Numbered from the stretch's first letter, positions 1-9,306 are shown. The stretch: DNA of 64,000 nt from Borborobacter arsenicus (GCF_003934165.1 NZ_ML133508.1:115878-179877), one strand, 5' to 3'. The notes: generated by a model not told the origin, from the letters alone. A program made the numbers and translations.

Positions 1-711
1 CAAGGCACCAAGCGTGTGGTGCTCAACGGCATCACTTTTTCGCTTTCGCCGGGCGATTCGCTGGCGATCATCGGCAATTCAGGCGCCGGAAAAACCACAT
101 TGGGCAAGATGCTGGTCGGCTCGATCCTGCCGACCTCCGGCAATGTGCGGCTCGACCTGATGGACCTGCGCAACTGGGACCAGCGGCAGTTCGGCGAGAA
201 TATCGGCTATCTGCCGCAGGACGTTCAACTTTTCCCGGCTACCATCAAGGCCAATATCGCCCGCATGCGTGAAGATGCCAGCGATGCCGACATCTATCAG
301 GCCGCGATGCTTGCCGATGTCCATGAGATGATTGCAACGTTCCCGCAAGGCTATGAGACATTCGTGGCAGGCGACGGCGCACCGCTTTCCGGTGGCCAGA
401 AACAGCGCATCGCGCTTGCCCGTGCCTTTTTCGGCAATCCGCGGATGGTCATTCTGGACGAGCCCAATTCCAATCTGGATAGCGCCGGGGATGCGGCGCT
501 GGCGCGAGCGCTGGAACATGCCAAGCGCGAGAAGATTACCGTCATCACCATTACCCAACGGCCGGCCCTGCTGCGCAGCGTCGACAAGATTCTGCTGCTC
601 ACCAACGGAACGGTGTCGCTGTTCGGTGCGCGCCAGGAGGTCTTGCAGGCCTTGGCCGCACGGGGAATGGCGCCGAGTTCTGCCGGATCGTTGGCAACGC
701 AATCGGAATGA
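1..711 (+). CDS. Type I secretion system ABC ATPase/permease, C-terminal part (PrtD/HlyB-like)
   Basis: The gene enters from the left edge, so only its nucleotide-binding domain is visible (236 residues). It shows Walker A (GNSGAGKTT), a Q-loop (GYLPQDVQLF), the ABC signature LSGGQKQRIALARAF and Walker B (MVILDEPNSNLD), followed by the switch region. This layout and the phrase ILPTSGNVRLD are typical of the PrtD/AprD branch of type I exporters, which fuse a membrane domain to this ATPase and power secretion of RTX-type proteins from the inner membrane. The stop codon directly abuts the start of the HlyD-type adaptor, so the two are co-transcribed. The secreted substrate is not in the window. 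Confidence 0.88.
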   Translation, partial: QGTKRVVLNGITFSLSPGDSLAIIGNSGAGKTTLGKMLVGSILPTSGNVRLDLMDLRNWDQRQFGENIGYLPQDVQLFPATIKANIARMREDASDADIYQAAMLADVHEMIATFPQGYETFVAGDGAPLSGGQKQRIALARAFFGNPRMVILDEPNSNLDSAGDAALARALEHAKREKITVITITQRPALLRSVDKILLLTNGTVSLFGARQEVLQALAARGMAPSSAGSLATQSE

Positions 712-2058
712 ATGGGTAGCAAAGTGACTGTCGCCACGCATCACGATCCCGAATGGTACGCAGATGTGCCTCGCTCCATCCGCAAACAGGCCTTTGTCGG
801 CCTCGCGCTGATGGCATTGAGTTTCGGCGGCTTTGGAACCTGGGCGATGACGGCACCGCTTGCTGCGGCCGTCATCGCCCAGGGCAGCTTTGTCGCGACC
901 GGGCAAAACAAGATCGTGCAACATCTGGAAGGCGGCATCATCAAGGAGTTACTGGTCAACGAGGGTGACCATGTCGAACTCAACCAGCCGCTTTTGCGGC
1001 TCGATGAGACGGCCGCAAAGGTCAATGAACGGCAGTTCTTTCTGCGCCGGCTACGTCTCGAGGGGATTGTCGCGCGCCTGTCTGCCGAGGCCGCTGGGCT
1101 GAAGAAGATCAATTTCCCTCAAATCATCCGGGAAAATCGCGGCGATGACGACGTGGCTTCCATCGTCGCCGGCCAGGAGCTCAATTTCCAGGCGTCACGC
1201 AGCAAGCTCGAGAGCGAAATCAGCCTTCTCACCCAGAATATGAAGGCGCTCGAATTCAGAGCGAGCGGCTATCAGCAACAGTTCGATTCGATGGAAAGAC
1301 AGCTCGAACTGCTGGGAGAGGAATATGAAGGCAAGAAAGTGCTCTTGAAGCAGGGCTTGCTGCGCAAGACCGAAATCAAAGCCATTGAGCGTGCAATGGC
1401 CGATGCGGAAGGGCAGATGGGACGGCTGGCGGCCGAGGTTTCGGAAACCGATGCGCAGATCGTCAAACATAAACAGCAGGTCGACCAGACGCTTGCCGCC
1501 TACAGACAGGCCGCGCTTGATGAATTGCAAAGCGTAGAGGCCGATCTTGACAGCGTTCGTCAGCAATCGCGTGAGGCGGAGAATGTTCTGGGACGCGCTA
1601 CGATCCATGCGCCGGTAGCCGGAACGGTGGTGCGCATGCTCTATCACACCTCGGGCGGTGTTATCGAAAGCGGCAAGAGCATTATGGAAATTTTGCCGGC
1701 CGATGTGCCCCTCGTCATCGAAACGCTGGTTCCGCGAACGGAAATCGACAATGTCAGGGTCGGGCAGAAGGCCACGGTTCAACTCATCGCCCTCAATCGC
1801 CGCACGACCCCGGTATTGAACGGTGAAGTCTACTATGTTTCTGCAGACTCCCTGCCTGACGCCAGCGGCGATCAGAGGCACGAAGCCTATCTCGCCCGAA
1901 TCAATCTTCCGGTCAGCGAACTGTCGAGGGTACCGGGATTTTCGCCTACCCCAGGCATGCCGGTGCAGGTTATGATCCAGACGGCCGAGCGGACATTCTT
2001 CTCCTATCTGATCAAGCCGATCACGGATAGCATGTCGCGCGCCTTCATCGAGCAGTGA
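712..2058 (+). CDS. HlyD-family type I secretion periplasmic adaptor
   Basis: This 448-residue membrane fusion protein would link the upstream ABC exporter to an outer-membrane TolC-like channel. It has a short cytoplasmic N-terminus and one membrane segment near residues 25-50. A lipoyl/barrel-sandwich half follows (GGIIKELLVNEGDHV), then a long helical coiled coil (about residues 130-285) and the second barrel half (ATIHAPVAGTVVRM). The C-terminal beta domain ends in the PGMPVQVMI motif usual for HlyD/PrtE proteins. Length fits the family (about 430-480). The ATG directly follows the TGA of the ATPase gene, which supports this start and translational coupling. Confidence 0.92.
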   Translation: MGSKVTVATHHDPEWYADVPRSIRKQAFVGLALMALSFGGFGTWAMTAPLAAAVIAQGSFVATGQNKIVQHLEGGIIKELLVNEGDHVELNQPLLRLDETAAKVNERQFFLRRLRLEGIVARLSAEAAGLKKINFPQIIRENRGDDDVASIVAGQELNFQASRSKLESEISLLTQNMKALEFRASGYQQQFDSMERQLELLGEEYEGKKVLLKQGLLRKTEIKAIERAMADAEGQMGRLAAEVSETDAQIVKHKQQVDQTLAAYRQAALDELQSVEADLDSVRQQSREAENVLGRATIHAPVAGTVVRMLYHTSGGVIESGKSIMEILPADVPLVIETLVPRTEIDNVRVGQKATVQLIALNRRTTPVLNGEVYYVSADSLPDASGDQRHEAYLARINLPVSELSRVPGFSPTPGMPVQVMIQTAERTFFSYLIKPITDSMSRAFIEQ

Positions 2059-2608
2059 CGTACCCTCGATGTAGCATAGAACGGCTGGTGCGATGTGCTG
2101 AGCGCTATCAGCGCCTGCTCATTCCTGGCATTTGCCGTTATGCAGGCATCCGCAACCACACAGCTATTGGCATGAACGACGCCGATGATACTGGCATCCC
2201 CACGTGCTTCGGCGCAGGCATTGAGGTTGACGATGACGTTGATGCGCGTTTCCGCCTGCCGCAGTCGGCTTGTGGATTCAGTGTGATCGGCAACTGCAAC
2301 CTGTTTTGGCCAGTTGGCTGCCGCTCCGATATCTTTGTCGTAGCGCGGGCTGAGATATTTCCTTGAACCGGATCGCTTCCAGCACAGACCACCAAGGCGT
2401 GGCCTGAGGCGGCCACGGTCGCCTGTCCGAACTGAGCTTTAGGGAACAATTATTCTTTCAGTTCTGATTCTTCGGCGCATTGTCGACCATTCTGTGTTAC
2501 CGGTGCTGTGGGGTGAAGGCTCGGCGGTCCACATCACTTTGTGGAACCAGGCTCTTGGGGTTCGGACCTTCCTGACTACATTGACAACAGGAAAGCTGAG
2601 AGGTCCTC
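2059..2608. other. Non-coding stretch between the secretion operon and the EEP gene
   Basis: About 550 bases with no convincing gene. Short open frames exist on both strands, but they lack a clear ribosome binding site and resemble no family I know. It presumably holds the end of the secretion transcript and the promoter of the following gene. I see no clear terminator hairpin or repeat. Confidence 0.5.
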
Positions 2609-3538
2609 ATGGCACGGAAAGCGGTTGGCGGGTCGTCTGCAGGTGAAGGCGCAGAGCCGTCCACCACGCCGCCGAGGACGAAACGCCGCAAGAAGATCGC
2701 TGTAGGGCTGTTCAGTCCGCACGTGATTTCGGCATTGCGGCAGGAACGAAAATCCTACATTGCCCACCAAAGTCGGGAAAGTGATGGCGACGCCCTTGTC
2801 GCTTCTTACAACATCCACAAGGGTGTGGGCCTTGACCGCCGGTTCGATCCCTACCGGACAATCTCGGTCATCAAGGAAATCGGCGCGGATGTGATTGCCC
2901 TGCAGGAGGCCGACCAGCGCTTTGGCGATCGTGCCGGCCTGCTCGATCTTGCAGCGCTCAAGCGCGAGTGTGGCCTGATCCCTGTTCCGATGGAAATCCA
3001 GCAAGGGGGGCACGGCTGGCACGGCAATGTCATTTTGTATCGCGACGGCACGGTTACCGCTGCTCACCAGATCGCCTTGCCGGGTGTCGAGCCTCGCGGT
3101 GCACTGGTAGTTGACCTCAAGCTTACCAGCGGCCCGCTGCGCATCATTGCGGCGCATCTCGGCCTGCTACGTCGCTCGCGGGCCCAGCAGGTCAAGGCGC
3201 TTCTGTCTGCGGCAAGCTTCGACGACGGCACGCCGACTGTGCTCGTCGGTGATCTCAATGAATGGCGACTGGGCAAGCGATCGTCATTGCAGGGCCTGGC
3301 GCCGGCATTCGGTCCTCTCCATGCTGCCATCCCGAGCTTTCCGTCCCGTTTTCCAGTGTGGGCACTCGATCGCGTTCTCGGCAATCCGCACAGTCTCATT
3401 TCCAGCGTGGAGTTGCACGAAACCCCGCTGGCACGCATCGCCTCCGACCATCTGCCGATCAAGGCGGTCATCAGCCTGTCGGAGGGAAAAAGCACCGGCG
3501 ACAAACAGAAATCGCGCGATTTGGCCGCCGCCGCATAG
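2609..3538 (+). CDS. Endonuclease/exonuclease/phosphatase (EEP) family protein
   Basis: A 309-residue member of the DNase I-like EEP fold, whose members hydrolyse phosphodiester or phosphomonoester bonds using a metal ion. The family motifs appear in order: SYNIHKG (Asn68), ALQEAD (metal ligand Glu100), a central AAHLGL block, GDLNEW with the catalytic Asp/Asn pair, and the C-terminal SDHLPI with its Asp-His dyad. The first 60 residues are basic and low in complexity and are not part of the catalytic fold. A GAGAGG sequence lies just upstream of the ATG. The substrate cannot be told: members act on DNA, phosphoinositides or sphingomyelin. The gene stands alone, with tRNA-Arg downstream. Confidence 0.85.
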   Translation: MARKAVGGSSAGEGAEPSTTPPRTKRRKKIAVGLFSPHVISALRQERKSYIAHQSRESDGDALVASYNIHKGVGLDRRFDPYRTISVIKEIGADVIALQEADQRFGDRAGLLDLAALKRECGLIPVPMEIQQGGHGWHGNVILYRDGTVTAAHQIALPGVEPRGALVVDLKLTSGPLRIIAAHLGLLRRSRAQQVKALLSAASFDDGTPTVLVGDLNEWRLGKRSSLQGLAPAFGPLHAAIPSFPSRFPVWALDRVLGNPHSLISSVELHETPLARIASDHLPIKAVISLSEGKSTGDKQKSRDLAAAA

Positions 3539-3834
3539 CCGCCGTCTTACCGGCGATCGCACGTGGCAACCCCGTCGAATCATTGGCCGCTTTTCCAAAA
3601 TATGGTTTAGCTTGACCGCGTGTGTACAAACCGATGCGAAGCTTGCCCTGATAGAAAGCACAATCGCGCGCTCGCATATCGTCGCGGAACGCGCAGTTGT
3701 GGTCACATGCATGTGAGATGAAAGATTTGCTACAAGCCCGCTTGCATTTCGTTCAGTCAGTCGCTAGGTAGCACTTCTCATTCGCAGCCGGGCGGATCGG
3801 CCGGCTAGCGACGATCGTTTATGCGGTCGGTTGC
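3539..3834. other. Intergenic region upstream of tRNA-Arg
   Basis: Nearly 300 bases without a supportable gene. It must contain the tRNA promoter, but I cannot place it with confidence. Confidence 0.4.
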
Positions 3835-3911
3835 GCGCCCGTAGCTCAGCTGGATAGAGCACCAGACTACGAATCTGGGGGTCAGAGGTTCGAATCCTTT
3901 CGGGCGCGCCA
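3835..3911 (+). tRNA. tRNA-Arg (anticodon ACG)
   Basis: A 77-base cloverleaf. The acceptor arms GCGCCCG and CGGGCGC pair perfectly, followed by discriminator G and an encoded CCA. The D-arm is GCTCAGCTGGATAGAGC, the anticodon stem CCAGA/TCTGG encloses loop CTACGAA with anticodon ACG at 3869-3871, and the T-arm carries GGTTCGAATCC. The A34 is normally edited to inosine, so it reads CGU/CGC/CGA arginine codons. tRNA-Arg 3' ends are common integration targets for genomic islands, but no integrase lies beside this one. Confidence 0.97.
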
Positions 3912-4088
3912 ATTCTCTATGATACCGGAACAAAGAACTCTTCAAGCGGGATTTGAGCGGTGTGGATCGGTGGGGCGGCCGGACGACTTGCCGATATTCG
4001 CAAAAACTTTGCCCGTCGCTCATGCTCTGGGCGAAAATCATGAATCGCCGATCACGCCCCACCCCTGATCAAAAATACCCGCCGACGC

Positions 4089-5183
4089 CTATTCACCCGG
4101 CAGGATGTGGGTGGCATCGGGGCGCCAGGAGACCCACACCTGGGCGCCCGGCTCGAGATTGAGCTGTTCGAGTTCGTCGTGGCTCTTCTGGACCTTGATC
4201 TCGATGCGCTCGGCACCTTCCAGATGGATGACGGCAGTGGCGCCGACAAACTCCTCGCCGACCACGGATGCCTGCAGCCGGTTCAGCCTATCCTCTGGTG
4301 GCCGGTTGCTCAGGTGCAGCCTGTCGTCAGAAACCACGAATGTGGCCTTGTTACCCTTTGAAAGCGGCTTGGCTGCGTTCGGCACAACGTCGAATTCGCC
4401 CGCAGGGGTCGATATCTTGACGGCTGCTTCACTCACATTCGAGACCTCGCCGGCAAATATGTTCGACGAGCCAAGGAATTCGGCGACGAACTTCGTACGC
4501 GGCGCGCGGTAGATCTCCTGCGGGTTGCCGATCTGCTCGATACGCCCCCGGCTCATGATGACGACGCGGTCGGCCATCGAGAAGGCCTCCGACTGGCTGT
4601 GCGTGACATAGACGAAGGTGATGCCAAGTTCGCGCTGCAAGTTCGAAAGCACCGACTGCATGCGCACCTTGAGATGGGCATCGAGGGCCGACAGCGGCTC
4701 GTCGAGCAGAAGGATCTGCGGCTCCGTCACCAGCGAGCGCGCCAGCGCCACGCGCTGGCGCTGGCCGCCGGAAAGATGCGCTACGTTGCGGTCGGCAAAT
4801 TCGGTGATTTGCATGCGCTCCAGCCACTTGTCGACCCGGCGCCTTCGCGCGGCCTTGTCGGCCCCACGCATGCGAAGGCTGAACTCGACATTCTCGCGCA
4901 CGGTCAGGAAAGGAAACAGCGCCAGGCTTTGCCACACCATCGGCGTGTCGCGGTTCCAGGTCGGCAAATCGTTGATGCGCTTGCCGTCGAGCCTTATCTC
5001 TCCTTCAGAAGGCGCTTCAAGGCCTGCCAGCATCCTCAAGGTGGTGGTCTTTCCGCAACCGCTGGAGCCCATGATGGCGAGGAACTCGCCCTTACGAATC
5101 TCAAGGTTCAGTTTTTCGACCGCAACGAAGTTGCCGAAGCGCTTCGCCACACCGTCGAAGACGACAAGGGCCTGATCAGTCAT
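4089..5183 (-). CDS. ABC transporter ATPase, polyamine/opine type (PotA-like), of the creatinine locus
   Basis: A 364-residue ATPase of the spermidine/putrescine/iron importer class. Walker A GSSGCGKTT is at residues 39-47, the signature LSGGQRQRVALAR starts at 137 and Walker B ILLLDEP is at 157-163. A TOBE-type regulatory domain fills the C-terminal third, ending in WVSWRPDATHILPGE. It is the last gene of an importer operon on the minus strand, overlapping the upstream permease by four bases (ATGA). Because the operon lies beside creatininase and creatinase, I infer that it imports creatinine, creatine or a related guanidino compound. The sequence alone does not fix the substrate. Confidence 0.9.
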   Translation of the reverse strand: MTDQALVVFDGVAKRFGNFVAVEKLNLEIRKGEFLAIMGSSGCGKTTTLRMLAGLEAPSEGEIRLDGKRINDLPTWNRDTPMVWQSLALFPFLTVRENVEFSLRMRGADKAARRRRVDKWLERMQITEFADRNVAHLSGGQRQRVALARSLVTEPQILLLDEPLSALDAHLKVRMQSVLSNLQRELGITFVYVTHSQSEAFSMADRVVIMSRGRIEQIGNPQEIYRAPRTKFVAEFLGSSNIFAGEVSNVSEAAVKISTPAGEFDVVPNAAKPLSKGNKATFVVSDDRLHLSNRPPEDRLNRLQASVVGEEFVGATAVIHLEGAERIEIKVQKSHDELEQLNLEPGAQVWVSWRPDATHILPGE

Positions 5184-6028
5184 GGCGTGACTACTCCAAT
5201 ATCTGCTGGGGCGGCGGCACTGGTGGTGGCAGGCGTACCACTGCGTCTCATGAGAAGAATCTGGGCGAGCACCACCAGGGTCATCGAGGCGATGAAGACA
5301 AAGGTGCCGATTACATTGATGCGCGGGCTGACCTGGCCTTGCAGGAAGCCGAGCACCTTCACCGGCAGCGTCTCGTTAAGGCCGGACACGAACCAGGCAA
5401 CCGCGAATTCGTCGAAGGACACCGCCATGGTGATGAACAGGGCGGCAAAGATGGCCGGCTTGCAGAAAGGAATGATGACGTGCCGCATGGCCATCCATTC
5501 CGAGGCGCCGAGATTCCAGGCGGCCGCCTCCAGGGAGGGGTCCATTTGCGACAATCTCAGCCGGCAGATCGCCATGGCGAAAGGCGCGCACATCACGACA
5601 TGGGCGATGATGACGGAATAGATAGCGCCTGAAAGCGAGATGTTGGACAGGAACGCAAGCATCGCAAGGCCGAGGATGACCACGGGGATTGTCGGCGGCA
5701 GCAGGGCGAGCGCCATATAGACCGACTTGCCGAAGAACTTGTAGCGGAAGTCGGTATAGGCGGCGCCGAAGCCGATGGCTGTGGCCAGGGCCGAAACCAC
5801 GACGCCGGCAATCAGCGTGTTGCGCAGCCCCTCCCATATCAGCGGGTCGGCCCATACGGCCTCGTACCAGATCATCGAGAACCCGCCGAGCGGAAGTGAA
5901 GGGAACCGGTCGACATTGAACGAGAAGACGAAGCTCGCTGCGATTGGCGCAAAGATGAAGCCGAAGGACAAAAGAACGTAGAGCTTCAGTGCCCAGTCGA
6001 TCAGTCGATTGCTATTGAAGCTATTCAT
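5180..6028 (-). CDS. ABC transporter permease (PotC-like)
   Basis: A 282-residue inner-membrane permease with about six hydrophobic segments. The cytoplasmic EAA loop, which contacts the ATPase, is visible as LEAAAWNLGASEWMAMRHVIIP. It belongs to the second permease type of spermidine/putrescine-class importers. It overlaps the ATPase gene downstream and the other permease upstream by four bases each (ATGA), so the three are translated from one message. The C-terminal tail after the last membrane segment is alanine-rich and probably not structured. Confidence 0.9.
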   Translation of the reverse strand: MNSFNSNRLIDWALKLYVLLSFGFIFAPIAASFVFSFNVDRFPSLPLGGFSMIWYEAVWADPLIWEGLRNTLIAGVVVSALATAIGFGAAYTDFRYKFFGKSVYMALALLPPTIPVVILGLAMLAFLSNISLSGAIYSVIIAHVVMCAPFAMAICRLRLSQMDPSLEAAAWNLGASEWMAMRHVIIPFCKPAIFAALFITMAVSFDEFAVAWFVSGLNETLPVKVLGFLQGQVSPRINVIGTFVFIASMTLVVLAQILLMRRSGTPATTSAAAPADIGVVTP

Positions 6029-6870
6029 CGTCCGCGCTCCCTATAGGCGAAGCTTACGGCCGCAAAAGCCACAGCAAGCAAGGTTGCGATCATGGTAAGT
6101 GCGATCACCGCCGCCCTCGGCCACTGCTGGCCCGATTTGGTGGTGTCGGTGATCAGGATGGACAGCGTCGGCGGGTCACCACCGCCGAGATAGAGCGGGC
6201 TGACGAAATCGCCGAAAGTGAGGATGAAACAGAAAAGCGCGGCAATGACGAGACCGACCTTCGCCGATGGAACGATCACCTCGAACACGGTACGCAGGCG
6301 GCCGCAGTGTAAATTATGTGCCGCCTCGATCAGCGTTTTGTCGACAAAAACCAGGCTGAACAATTGCAGCAGCACCACCAGCGGGAAGCTCAGCGTCAGA
6401 TAGCCGATCATCACGCCGAAGGAAGAATTGAGCATGCCGAAGGGGCCGATCCCGACCTGGGCAAAGAGCGCATTGAATATGCCGTTGTCGGACAGGAATA
6501 TCTGCCAGGAATAGACGCGCACCAGATAGGAGGTGAAGAAGGGGATCACCATCAGGAATATCGCCCAGCGGCGAGCGGTTTCTGAAAGCTTGAAGGCGAT
6601 GGCATAGGCGCAGGGAAAGGCCAAAATGCTGGTGATGACTGCCGCAGAGGCGGATAGCAGGAAGGTACGCAGATAGGCCTGCCAGAACACCGCCCGCCCC
6701 AACATCCGTGTCCAGTTGTCCGGATTGAAGTCCGGCTCCATGCGGAAATTACGGACCGACCAGAAGGAAAGCGCAATCAGGAAGAGCAGCGGCGCAAGGA
6801 AGAACAAGGCCTGCCAGACAAGCATCGGCAGCGAAAATGTCAGGCCATAGAAAGTGATGGATTTCCGCAT
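6025..6870 (-). CDS. ABC transporter permease (PotB-like)
   Basis: A 281-residue inner-membrane permease, the partner of the PotC-like subunit. The N-terminus YGLTFSLPMLVWQALFFLAP is the first membrane helix. The central EAA-type loop reads IEAAHNLHCGRLRTVFEVIVP, where the usual Gly of EAA-G is replaced within HNLHCG, a mild divergence. About six membrane segments are seen, the family norm. A gap of some 260 bases separates it from the binding-protein gene upstream. The gap contains a palindrome that could lower expression of the membrane genes relative to the binding protein. Confidence 0.9.
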   Translation of the reverse strand: MRKSITFYGLTFSLPMLVWQALFFLAPLLFLIALSFWSVRNFRMEPDFNPDNWTRMLGRAVFWQAYLRTFLLSASAAVITSILAFPCAYAIAFKLSETARRWAIFLMVIPFFTSYLVRVYSWQIFLSDNGIFNALFAQVGIGPFGMLNSSFGVMIGYLTLSFPLVVLLQLFSLVFVDKTLIEAAHNLHCGRLRTVFEVIVPSAKVGLVIAALFCFILTFGDFVSPLYLGGGDPPTLSILITDTTKSGQQWPRAAVIALTMIATLLAVAFAAVSFAYRERGR

Positions 6871-6996
6871 TGCGCCAGTCCGGTTGTGGGCCTGTCAAGG
6901 CATCGCCATTCAAGGCCGGAAGAAACAGGCGGGCCGATAGCCCACCCAAGATCATGACGACGTTTCCGCGCCATCATATTCCATCTCTTGATGGAG

Positions 6997-7030
6997 GATC
7001 ATCCCGAAAATCGGCTTCGGGATCATGCTC
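6997..7030. repeat. Palindromic intergenic element (rhizobial repeat-like)
   Basis: Between the binding-protein gene and its permeases there is a hairpin with 8-bp arms ATCCCGAA (7001-7008) and TTCGGGAT (7016-7023) around a 7-base loop, followed by CATGCTC. The wording resembles the short dispersed palindromes common in Rhizobiales genomes. Only one copy is in this window, so its repeat status is inferred. In the operon it could act as a processing or stability element. Confidence 0.45.
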
Positions 7031-7132
7031 TGGCTTCCGACATCCGCATGACCCAGCCGGGCTTGAATGGCGGCCACGCAGCAGTCATGCGCAACTCAGA
7101 CGCCCATGCACCGGCTTGCGCCATATTGGGCG

Positions 7133-8272
7133 CTACGACCCCTTGTATTCCGACCAGAAGTCGTTCCAGTCCTCGAGGCTCTGCTGAACCGGCAGCTGGC
7201 GGTACTTGATACGACCGCTGCGGATCAGTTCCATGGCATTGTTGCTTTCCGTGAGCAGCATGCCCTGCCGCTTGGCCTCTTCCGGCGTTTCCTTCGCCAG
7301 CAATTCCCAGCCTTTCTGGTTCGGGATGAGGCATGGGTAGGCCACCATATTGGCCGATTTCACCTGGCCCTTAGCCGATGTGATGTACTGGATCCACTTC
7401 TTGGCCAGATCGCCCTTTTGCGTGCCCTTGCCGATGGAGAAGGATTCGGTGAATTGCAGGCCGCCTTCCTCGGGAATGACGCTGCGCACCTTGGCGCCAT
7501 TGCGTTCCAGAGTACCGGTGATCCAGTCGCCAATGCCGGCCATGGCCAGCATCTGCCCGTTCTGCAATGAGGAGAACGTGCCGCCATAGTCGAAGAACCC
7601 GCCGATCTGCGGGCGCAGCGTCATCGTTTTTTCCTGCACGGCATCCCAAGCCGTCTCGTCTATGTCGTAAGGGGTGGCATTGCCGTTCAGCAGGCTGACC
7701 TGACCCAGATTAGGCAGGTGCCAGTCGAAATGGCCGACCTTGCCCTTCAGTTTCTCGGTCCAGTAGACATTGTATGTGGAGGCTTCCTTTTCGGTGATCG
7801 CCTCGGTGTTGTAGGCGACGCCGAGGAAGCCGAAGCGGGTGATGACCGAATAGAGGTCGTTATCCACCCAGTGTCCCGGGAATTTCTGGAACTCGGGGAA
7901 GAAATCGTCGAACGGATAGTCGGCAGGATCGAGCTTCTCGATATAGCCGGCAGCGTTGAGTTGCTGAACATATTCGGCATCCGACAAGATGAGATCGAAG
8001 GTTCCGGACGGCGACTGGGCGATCAGCCCCAGCATATTGTCACCGCCGGTATAGTATTTCGGCTTGAATTTGACGTTGTTCTCGGCCTCGAATTCACTCA
8101 CCATGTCTGGCTCGGCGTGGCCGTACCAGGCAAGCATGGTGAGTTCGACAGGCTCGGCAAAGGCAAGCCGGCTGAGGAATGGCGTGGACAGAGCCCCACC
8201 ACCGATCGCAGCCGCGCCCTTCAAGATATTGCGGCGGGTATGAACGCCCGACAGCGTCTCCTTGATAGTCAT
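7133..8272 (-). CDS. ABC transporter substrate-binding protein (PotD-like, Tat-exported)
   Basis: A 379-residue periplasmic binding protein of the spermidine/putrescine class. Its N-terminus carries a twin-arginine export signal (TRRNILKG) followed by a hydrophobic stretch ending near SRLAFA, so it is probably exported folded. The mature part begins with VELTMLAWYGHAEPDMVSEF, the usual first strand and helix of this fold. The frame stays open 18 codons further upstream, but ATG 8272 has a good AAGGGG ribosome binding site, so I use that start. It is the first gene of the importer operon next to creatininase and creatinase. The ligand is inferred to be creatinine, creatine or a related compound. 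Confidence 0.87.
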   Translation of the reverse strand: MTIKETLSGVHTRRNILKGAAAIGGGALSTPFLSRLAFAEPVELTMLAWYGHAEPDMVSEFEAENNVKFKPKYYTGGDNMLGLIAQSPSGTFDLILSDAEYVQQLNAAGYIEKLDPADYPFDDFFPEFQKFPGHWVDNDLYSVITRFGFLGVAYNTEAITEKEASTYNVYWTEKLKGKVGHFDWHLPNLGQVSLLNGNATPYDIDETAWDAVQEKTMTLRPQIGGFFDYGGTFSSLQNGQMLAMAGIGDWITGTLERNGAKVRSVIPEEGGLQFTESFSIGKGTQKGDLAKKWIQYITSAKGQVKSANMVAYPCLIPNQKGWELLAKETPEEAKRQGMLLTESNNAMELIRSGRIKYRQLPVQQSLEDWNDFWSEYKGS

Positions 8273-8330
8273 CGCATTCCCCTTTTTTGCTTGTTGTTGT
8301 TCGCACGGTATGCAGGGCGAGTGCATTTGA

Positions 8331-8351
8331 AAAATTAATTCTAATAATTTT
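8331..8351. promoter_or_regulatory. AT-rich perfect dyad upstream of the importer operon (candidate LysR site)
   Basis: A perfect 7-bp inverted repeat, AAAATTA (8331-8337) and TAATTTT (8345-8351), is separated by ATTCTAA. It lies about 60 bases upstream of the binding-protein start, just behind the 3' end of the LysR gene. The spacing fits an activator site. A related ATTCTNAT core occurs at the creatininase and creatinase promoters. The link to the LysR protein is inference. Confidence 0.4.
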
Positions 8352-8368
8352 GTTATTTGCGACGCTTA

Positions 8369-9280
8369 TTAACGGGTCAGCTTGCCTTCGCGCCTTACGG
8401 GGTCTGCGGAGGCTCCCGCCTCGTCCAGTCGCGAGATGATGTGATTGACCAGACGGATGCCCGCATCGGACAGGCGCGGGTGCTTGTAGAACAGGCCGAC
8501 ACGGATTTCCGCCAGTGGCGGGAAGCCGTCGCTTTCATCCAGTACCCTCATGCCCGGCCGCATGGTGTAGCGCGTCAGGGCGCTGGCCCCGAGACCGTTG
8601 ATGACCGCATTTTGCAGGCCGGATATGCCAGGGCCGGTATAGGCCACGCGCCAGCGTATCCGCGCAGCATCGAGTGCCTGGATCATGCGCGCGCGATACG
8701 CACAGCCCTCAGGATGGGCTGCAAGCGGCACGCCGGTGGCGGGATCGAAACGCGCGTTCTCGGCGGCCGCCCAGATCGGCCGCTCAATCCAGGATCGCGA
8801 CAAATACTGGGCCCGCTCGTTATCGACCATGGCAATGGCAAGGTCGAGCTCATCGGCCCGCAGCCGCTCCAGCACCTCGGCGCTCCAGCCGCAATAGATC
8901 TCCAGCGATATCTCCGAGTGCTGGCGCGTATATTCGGTGATGACCCCCTGCAGGAAGGCCACTGCGTAATCGTTCGGCAACCCGATGCGCAGCACGCCGG
9001 CGATCTTGGCACGGTTGAAATAAGAGGCGGCTTCATCGTTCAGCCGTAGGATCTCGCGCGCATAGCTCAGCAGGATTTCGCCTTCGCTGGTCAGCAATAG
9101 CGTGCGCCCGACCTGCTTGACGATCGGAGACCCAACCAGTTCCTCCAAGCGTCGCATCTGCAGGGAAATCGCGGGCTGCGTACGGCCCAAAACCTCGCCC
9201 GCCTTGGTGTAAGCGCCAAGATCGATCACCGACACAAAGGTGCGCAGCAGGTCGGTCTGGAGATTGATGATATTGCGCAT
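8369..9280 (-). CDS. LysR-family transcriptional regulator of the creatinine locus
   Basis: A 303-residue LysR protein. The N-terminal winged helix-turn-helix is clear (FVSVIDLGAYTKAGEVLGRTQPAISLQMRRLEELVG). A linker helix and a two-lobed effector domain follow, opening with GVLRIGLPNDYAVAFL. ATG 9280 is chosen; a TTG seven codons upstream (9301) is the alternative, and neither has a strong ribosome binding site. It sits between the importer operon (same strand, downstream) and the divergent creatininase gene, the classic position for a LysR activator of both. The effector is presumably a pathway compound such as creatinine or creatine (inference). Confidence 0.88.
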   Translation of the reverse strand: MRNIINLQTDLLRTFVSVIDLGAYTKAGEVLGRTQPAISLQMRRLEELVGSPIVKQVGRTLLLTSEGEILLSYAREILRLNDEAASYFNRAKIAGVLRIGLPNDYAVAFLQGVITEYTRQHSEISLEIYCGWSAEVLERLRADELDLAIAMVDNERAQYLSRSWIERPIWAAAENARFDPATGVPLAAHPEGCAYRARMIQALDAARIRWRVAYTGPGISGLQNAVINGLGASALTRYTMRPGMRVLDESDGFPPLAEIRVGLFYKHPRLSDAGIRLVNHIISRLDEAGASADPVRREGKLTR

Positions 9281-9306
9281 GGATTTCGATTCTTCATGCA
9301 AGGATG

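Noticed and set aside
2055..2449. Two short overlapping open frames after the HlyD gene
   Set aside because: No ribosome binding site, no similarity to a family I know, and both lie in a plausible intergenic region.
3835..3911. tRNA-Arg as attachment site of the mobile region
   Set aside because: The accessory region starts some 38 kb away, no integrase lies beside the tRNA and no repeat of its 3' end was noticed near 42 kb or later.
3805..4062. A minus-strand open frame across tRNA-Arg
   Set aside because: Its peptide (ARPKGFEPLTPRF region) is the translation of the antisense of a tRNA gene, a well-known false protein.
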